Positions 3,784 to 7,614 of a stretch of DNA of 7,614 nucleotides are shown here, in pieces. The translations under genes were made by a program, and so were the position numbers. Numbering within the stretch: position 1 is the first letter of the stretch; each line of letters opens with the position of its first letter. Under the pieces are notes generated by a model. That model was not told where the DNA came from. It saw nothing but the letters and a program-made list of their open reading frames with translations, and did no database searches. This DNA comes from Leptolyngbya sp. SIO4C5 (GTDB taxonomy: Bacteria > Cyanobacteriota > Cyanobacteriia > Phormidesmidales > Phormidesmidaceae): positions 1-7,614 of the forward strand of contig JAAHIC010000197.1 in NCBI GenBank assembly GCA_010671965.1, in the 5' to 3' direction.

Positions 3784-6361
3784 CAGCCTTGGCTTGGGTT
3801 AATTCAATCAGGGTGTCGAAGTCAAAACGGTGGAGCAGATCATTTAGCTGCTGGGCTAGATCAGCGCAGTCATCTGGAATTTGGGCGGCAAGCTGATTAA
3901 TCCAGTCTGCATCTACGCTCACGGCTGCAGCATGGAGCTTATCAATCCAGGACTGGGGCATTTCTGCTAGCTGCTGAGCTATCAGCGTTACGGACGGCGC
4001 AGCGATGGCAGGCGGAGAAAGCGGAGAGGCAGGCAGGGAAGATTCATAGACAAACTGAACGCCTAGATGCTGGGCCAGCTTGTTGAAAATCACCTCTTCC
4101 CGAAATGGCTTGCGCACAAAGTCATCGCAGCCCGCCTCAAATATTTGGGTCTGCTGTTCTTCAAAGGCGCTGGCAGTGATAGCAATAATTCTGGTATGCG
4201 GGCGATCTGTTTGCTGCTCAATCTCACGAATCTGCCGCGTTGCCTGGTAGCCATCCAGCACGGGCATCCGCATGTCCATCCAGATCAGATGGGGCTGCCA
4301 GATGGCCCAGAGATCTAAGCCTTCCTGACCGTTAACGGCCTCGCAGGTTTCAAAGCCCAAAGGCTGCAGCATTTTCAGCAGGAGCTGACGATTCTCCCAG
4401 CGATCTTCCACAATCAGCAGCCGATAGGCGGGCTGGTTGGGAGCTAGACCAATCATGCGACGATGGGGCGATCGCTGCTGCACCTCAGCTGTTTGGGCTA
4501 GGCAGGTATCGATATCGAAAGCAAAAACGGAACCCTGAGCCAAGACGCTATTTACAGTGATGTCTCCCCCCATCAGCCGCACAAAGCTGCGGCTAATAGA
4601 CAGACCCAAGCCAGTTCCCTGCTGTGATTTCTGCCCGGTAGCCGTTTGGACAAAGGGATTGAACAGTTCCGCTAGCTCTTCAGCCGCAATGCCGGGACCC
4701 GTATCAGCAACTTCAAAGTGAAGACGGCAGCGAGTGAGAAGAGGGGGAGACGAGCGGTGAGTGGTAAGCGGCAAGTGATGAGTCGGGCGGCCCTGTTTAT
4801 GACTTGCCTGAGTGGCCCTCTCCTCCTCAATTGCTCGATCTGCTTCATCCGCCTGCGCTGACCTGCTTTCAACGCAGCTCACCCTCAGCTCTACCTGGCC
4901 CTTCGGCGTAAACTTAATTGCGTTGCCAATCAGATTAATCAACACCTGACGCAGCTTGCCTTCATCAGTTTTGACATAGCGGGGCACGTCGGGCGATCGC
5001 TGAAAGACAAGCTGTAATCCTTGGGCATCGGCTTTAACCCGCAACATGATCTCCAGCGACTCCAAAAGACTGTAGAAGTCAAAGCTGGTGAGGTGCAGCG
5101 TCGTTAAGCCTGCTTCAATCTTGGACATGGAGAGAACGTCGTCAATCAGCGTTAGCAAATGTTCGCCGCTGCGACTGATAATGCTGAGGTTTTCTAGCTG
5201 AGCCTCGTCAATGCTGGGATCGCGGGTCATAAGCTGAGAAAACCCCAGAATTGCGTTCAGGGGCGTTCTTAGCTCGTGGCTCATGTTGGCTAAAAACTGG
5301 CTTTTGGCCTGATTAGCGGTGCTGGCTTCTTCCGCTTTTTTCTCTAGCTGGTGGCTATAGTCCTCTAGCTGTTCGCGCGATCGCTTAAGCTGTCTGGCGA
5401 GCTGACTCACACCGGCCAGCAAGATCCCGGCTGAGCCTAGCCCCACAATCATGATTGTGAACGCGAGCTGACGCGCCGGGCTAGAAAGGGCTTCTTCCTG
5501 ACTCATTTCTACGAGCAGGGCAATATTTTGACTGTCCAGCCAGCGATAGACGCCAATGACTGGCACCTTGACATAGTTGAGGTAGAGATCGGCTCCGCTG
5601 ATGCCCTGCATCGCCTGGTTAATCCCCTGACTGCTGAGGTTTTCTAGCTCTTGTGCGTCAGCAGTAGCTTTGGAAATGAAAGAGTTGCGGTTGCTGAGGG
5701 AGCCAACGACATAGGTTTCGCCGGTTTCCCCTAGCCCTGTCCGCTCACTGATAATTTGGTCAATGCGGCCTAAGTTCAAATCTGCCAAGATGACGCCTTG
5801 GCGCTGACCGTTGCCGTCTCGAATAGGCGCAGCATAGGTAATGGCGGGTTTGCCGGTTTTGCCTGAGATGTAAAAAACGGGGGTAAAGGCTTCTCCCGGC
5901 TGCACGGTTTCAAAATAGGTCAGGTTGGTGGCGATTTCATACTGGCCTTCGTGGGACTGATTTGTAGAGAGAATGATGCGATTGCTGCGATCAAGCAGGA
6001 AAATCTCAGCAAATTTAGGCTTGATGTGGGCGTATTCGTTAAAGTAGCGCTGCAAGTCTGCGTAGGCTTGCTCATAAGCCGGACTATCGGGCTGATGGGT
6101 TAGGATTTGCTGCAAATTTTTCTGGATATCGGGAAATTGGCGGATCATCAAAAAGTCTCGCTCGCAGGCTTCAAACCAGCGGGCAATTTCTTGTTCTTTC
6201 AGAGTGGCGGCAACGCTGAGACGGTCGTAAGCGGCCCGCTCTAAGGCAGTCCGTGCCCGCACAAAGGCAATTCCCCCCACTCCGGCGACGCTCAGCAAAG
6301 ACAGCAATAAAAAGGCGCTGGCCACGCGGGTGGTAAAACTACTGGTCTGCCAAAGTCTCAT
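3749..6361 (-). CDS. Membrane hybrid histidine kinase, dCACHE-HisKA-HATPase-REC
   Basis: An 870-residue sensor kinase. A first membrane helix (about 14-34) is followed by a periplasmic sensor of about 250 residues resembling a double CACHE domain (for example ITYAAPIRDGNGQRQGVILADL near 174-195), then a second helix (about 299-318) and a coiled coil to 350 without a recognisable HAMP. HisKA has His362 in NMSHELRTPLNAILGF. HATPase_c has the N box Asn480, G1 DTGPGI (553-558) and G2 GTGLGLS (582-588). The receiver (about 646-768) has Glu652/Asp653, phosphoacceptor Asp696, Thr729 and Lys751. A tail (771-870) is a Pro/Ala/Ser linker plus amphipathic helices. The ATPase domain carries an extra low-complexity stretch (about 498-545) between N box and G1, partly encoded by 7-bp tandem repeats. 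The ATG at 6359-6361 lies 24 bp after the solute-binding protein gene, so the two are almost certainly one operon. The exact ligand is unknown; CACHE domains usually bind small molecules. Confidence 0.95.
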   Translation of the reverse strand: MRLWQTSSFTTRVASAFLLLSLLSVAGVGGIAFVRARTALERAAYDRLSVAATLKEQEIARWFEACERDFLMIRQFPDIQKNLQQILTHQPDSPAYEQAYADLQRYFNEYAHIKPKFAEIFLLDRSNRIILSTNQSHEGQYEIATNLTYFETVQPGEAFTPVFYISGKTGKPAITYAAPIRDGNGQRQGVILADLNLGRIDQIISERTGLGETGETYVVGSLSNRNSFISKATADAQELENLSSQGINQAMQGISGADLYLNYVKVPVIGVYRWLDSQNIALLVEMSQEEALSSPARQLAFTIMIVGLGSAGILLAGVSQLARQLKRSREQLEDYSHQLEKKAEEASTANQAKSQFLANMSHELRTPLNAILGFSQLMTRDPSIDEAQLENLSIISRSGEHLLTLIDDVLSMSKIEAGLTTLHLTSFDFYSLLESLEIMLRVKADAQGLQLVFQRSPDVPRYVKTDEGKLRQVLINLIGNAIKFTPKGQVELRVSCVESRSAQADEADRAIEEERATQASHKQGRPTHHLPLTTHRSSPPLLTRCRLHFEVADTGPGIAAEELAELFNPFVQTATGQKSQQGTGLGLSISRSFVRLMGGDITVNSVLAQGSVFAFDIDTCLAQTAEVQQRSPHRRMIGLAPNQPAYRLLIVEDRWENRQLLLKMLQPLGFETCEAVNGQEGLDLWAIWQPHLIWMDMRMPVLDGYQATRQIREIEQQTDRPHTRIIAITASAFEEQQTQIFEAGCDDFVRKPFREEVIFNKLAQHLGVQFVYESSLPASPLSPPAIAAPSVTLIAQQLAEMPQSWIDKLHAAAVSVDADWINQLAAQIPDDCADLAQQLNDLLHRFDFDTLIELTQAKADASVLHEHSQS
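4749..4783. repeat. Degenerate 7-bp tandem repeat, five units, inside the hybrid kinase gene
   Basis: Read on the + strand, five consecutive heptamers follow the pattern GRYRAGY: GACGAGC, GGTGAGT, GGTAAGC, GGCAAGT, GATGAGT. They encode about residues 527-538 of the kinase (THHLPLTTHRSS) in the insertion between the N and G1 boxes. Because 7 is not a multiple of 3, the repeat encodes a Thr/His/Leu/Pro/Ser-rich sequence with a 7-residue period. Such degenerate heptamers resemble the short tandem repeats scattered in cyanobacterial genomes, usually between genes. Here the reading frame is kept. Confidence 0.7.
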
Positions 6362-6385
6362 AAGTGTGCTTGCGTCCTAAGCTGG

Positions 6386-7614
6386 CTATTGCCAATTCGC
6401 AAAAATTTCCTGCAGTCGGGCGATCGCTCGGTCTGCTGCCTGTTCGGCCCCTAGGTCTTCTGTTACCATCTGCTCTAACACCTGACCCCAGACATTCTCT
6501 TCTAAAAAAACGCCATAGGCCGGATTCTGCACGTTCTCTAAAACCTGTACCCGCCCTGCAGTCAGCGTACGATTGACGATGGAAATGTGCGGATCTGCCG
6601 GGTCTAGCCAGAACGCGTCTTGAGCGATCGCGTTAGTCGGCGGAGAGAAACGACCGTAGCTGCTTTTTAGAAAGGTATTCAGCACCTCTGGCTGGATTAG
6701 ATAGGCCAAAAAGTCTTTAGCAGCAGCCTGGTTAAGCGCATCGTTAAAAACGATCGCTTTGCGGACTACAACTAGATGATCTAAAGGCTCACCGTCGGGT
6801 TTATTAGGCAGTTCGAGGGTGCCAAGCTGGTTGAAGTAGGTGTCGGCATCGTTGCGCACCGCTGCCGGAATCGACAGGGTTGGGTTGAGCGTCATCACCA
6901 CATCGCGGTTGAGAAAAGCCCGGTTATTATCTGAGTCTAGCCAACTGACGGCGGCTGGTGGCACAGTGCCCTGACGGTAAAACTGGGCATACCAGTTGAG
7001 GCTGTCGATAATGCCCTGGCGCACAGCCGGATCGCTGACCTGTAGCTGCCCCGCTTGATTCAAAAGCTGCACGTCGTAGGCTCGCAACACCTGCTCAAAA
7101 ATTTGATAGGTATCGGCGGCTGAAGTCGAAAATGGCAGCCCCAAACCGTAGATATCCCGGTTTTGACTGGCCCGTAGCCGGGTCTGCACCGTTTGCCAGA
7201 AAGTCCAAAAGCTGTCCCAGTCTTTGGGAATATCGGCGGGCGTAAATCCGGCCTCAGCCAGCAGATCCTGCCAGTAGTGGACATGCATAGACGACTGATT
7301 CACGGGCACGCCGTAATATTCCCTATCGGGTACCTTCACCCCAAACATCTTGGCTGCTGCCAGCGCATCTGCTGAGTAGCTCTGCCGCATCGGTAGAATC
7401 ACTTCGGATACGTCGGCGAGCTTGCCCTGCCAGTCGGAGATAGGATAGGCCGATTTTACAGAAAGCAAGATATCTGGCGGATTGCCTGCCTGCCGCGATC
7501 GCAAAGTTTTAGGCGCAATCTCCGCCGAATTGTAAAACGACAGGTTAACATCCACCCCGGTCTGGGCTGCCCAGTCGCGGACAACTTTTTCAATTGCTTC
7601 GTCTTCCTCAATTA
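6386..7614 (-). CDS. ABC-type extracellular solute-binding protein, family 1-like, 5' end outside window
   Basis: The last 408 or so residues of a periplasmic (or lipoprotein-type) binding protein. The frame is open through the right edge, and the GTG at 7553-7555 is an internal valine, so the signal peptide and first strand are missing. The layout matches the sugar/oligosaccharide binding-protein group (SBP_bac_1/SBP_bac_8): an N-lobe segment with NPPDILLS; the hinge-region block YYGVPVNQSSMHVHYWQDLL followed by a glycine turn and a Trp-rich helix (DWDSFWTFWQTV); a C-lobe with IPAAVRNDADTYFNQLGTLELP; and a final helical block ending ERLQE-like (ARLQEIFANWQ). Aromatic residues are abundant, as in sugar-binding clefts, but the ligand cannot be fixed from sequence. 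It immediately precedes the CACHE hybrid kinase (24 bp). No permease or ATPase gene is visible, so it may serve a transporter further upstream, or act mainly as the ligand-presenting partner of the kinase. Confidence 0.9.
   Translation of the reverse strand, partial: IEEDEAIEKVVRDWAAQTGVDVNLSFYNSAEIAPKTLRSRQAGNPPDILLSVKSAYPISDWQGKLADVSEVILPMRQSYSADALAAAKMFGVKVPDREYYGVPVNQSSMHVHYWQDLLAEAGFTPADIPKDWDSFWTFWQTVQTRLRASQNRDIYGLGLPFSTSAADTYQIFEQVLRAYDVQLLNQAGQLQVSDPAVRQGIIDSLNWYAQFYRQGTVPPAAVSWLDSDNNRAFLNRDVVMTLNPTLSIPAAVRNDADTYFNQLGTLELPNKPDGEPLDHLVVVRKAIVFNDALNQAAAKDFLAYLIQPEVLNTFLKSSYGRFSPPTNAIAQDAFWLDPADPHISIVNRTLTAGRVQVLENVQNPAYGVFLEENVWGQVLEQMVTEDLGAEQAADRAIARLQEIFANWQ

Noticed and set aside
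4672..4872. - strand ORF of 66 codons in another frame across the kinase insertion
   Set aside because: It arises from the unusual base composition of the inserted repeat segment; no start signal and no homology-like features. I checked it as a possible sign of a frameshift in the kinase, but the kinase frame is intact on both sides.
7060..7284. ORFs on both strands (7060-7284 -, 7193-7375 +) inside the binding protein gene
   Set aside because: Shadows of a well-conserved binding-protein frame.

Overview
The window is cyanobacterial chromosomal DNA. The octamer GCGATCGC (HIP1, the highly iterated palindrome of many cyanobacterial genomes) occurs at least 14 times in 7.6 kb, inside genes and on both strands. 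The protein families also fit: cyanobacterial-style hybrid histidine kinases, a small TPR protein and short conserved membrane proteins. I cannot name the species. Nothing in the window points to phage, a transposon or a CRISPR array.

Left part (1-1688). The 3' end of rsmH (16S rRNA C1402 N4-methyltransferase) runs in from the left edge on the + strand. It ends 4 bp from the end of a convergent gene for a two-helix membrane protein of about 82 residues. Every remaining gene is on the - strand: an unrecognised 65-residue protein, then a TPR protein of 140 residues. The space between those two (949-1265) has no credible ORF but contains a dense set of inverted repeats with two mutually exclusive pairings. 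It is the best non-coding candidate in the window.

Right part (1772-7614) is one signalling locus, read right to left. It has a periplasmic solute-binding protein (5' end beyond the window), a membrane hybrid histidine kinase (extracellular dCACHE-like sensor, HisKA, HATPase, REC, helical tail), a soluble REC-PAS-HisKA-HATPase kinase and a single-domain CheY-like response regulator. The first three genes are 24 bp apart or overlapping, so they are very probably cotranscribed. The regulator follows after a 122-bp gap containing overlapping palindromes. My inference is that the binding protein or the CACHE domain detects an external small molecule, and the signal passes as phosphate through the first kinase and its REC domain, the second kinase and its REC domain, and finally the lone regulator. 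No DNA-binding or enzymatic output domain is encoded here, so the output acts elsewhere or by protein contact.

The most unusual sequence details are three. A run of degenerate 7-bp tandem repeats has been read into the ATPase domain of the first kinase. The structured 1057-1195 region can pair in two alternative ways. A solute-binding protein is tied to kinases with no transporter gene between them. None of these alone proves a new system; the sensor cassette is the most worthwhile lead.
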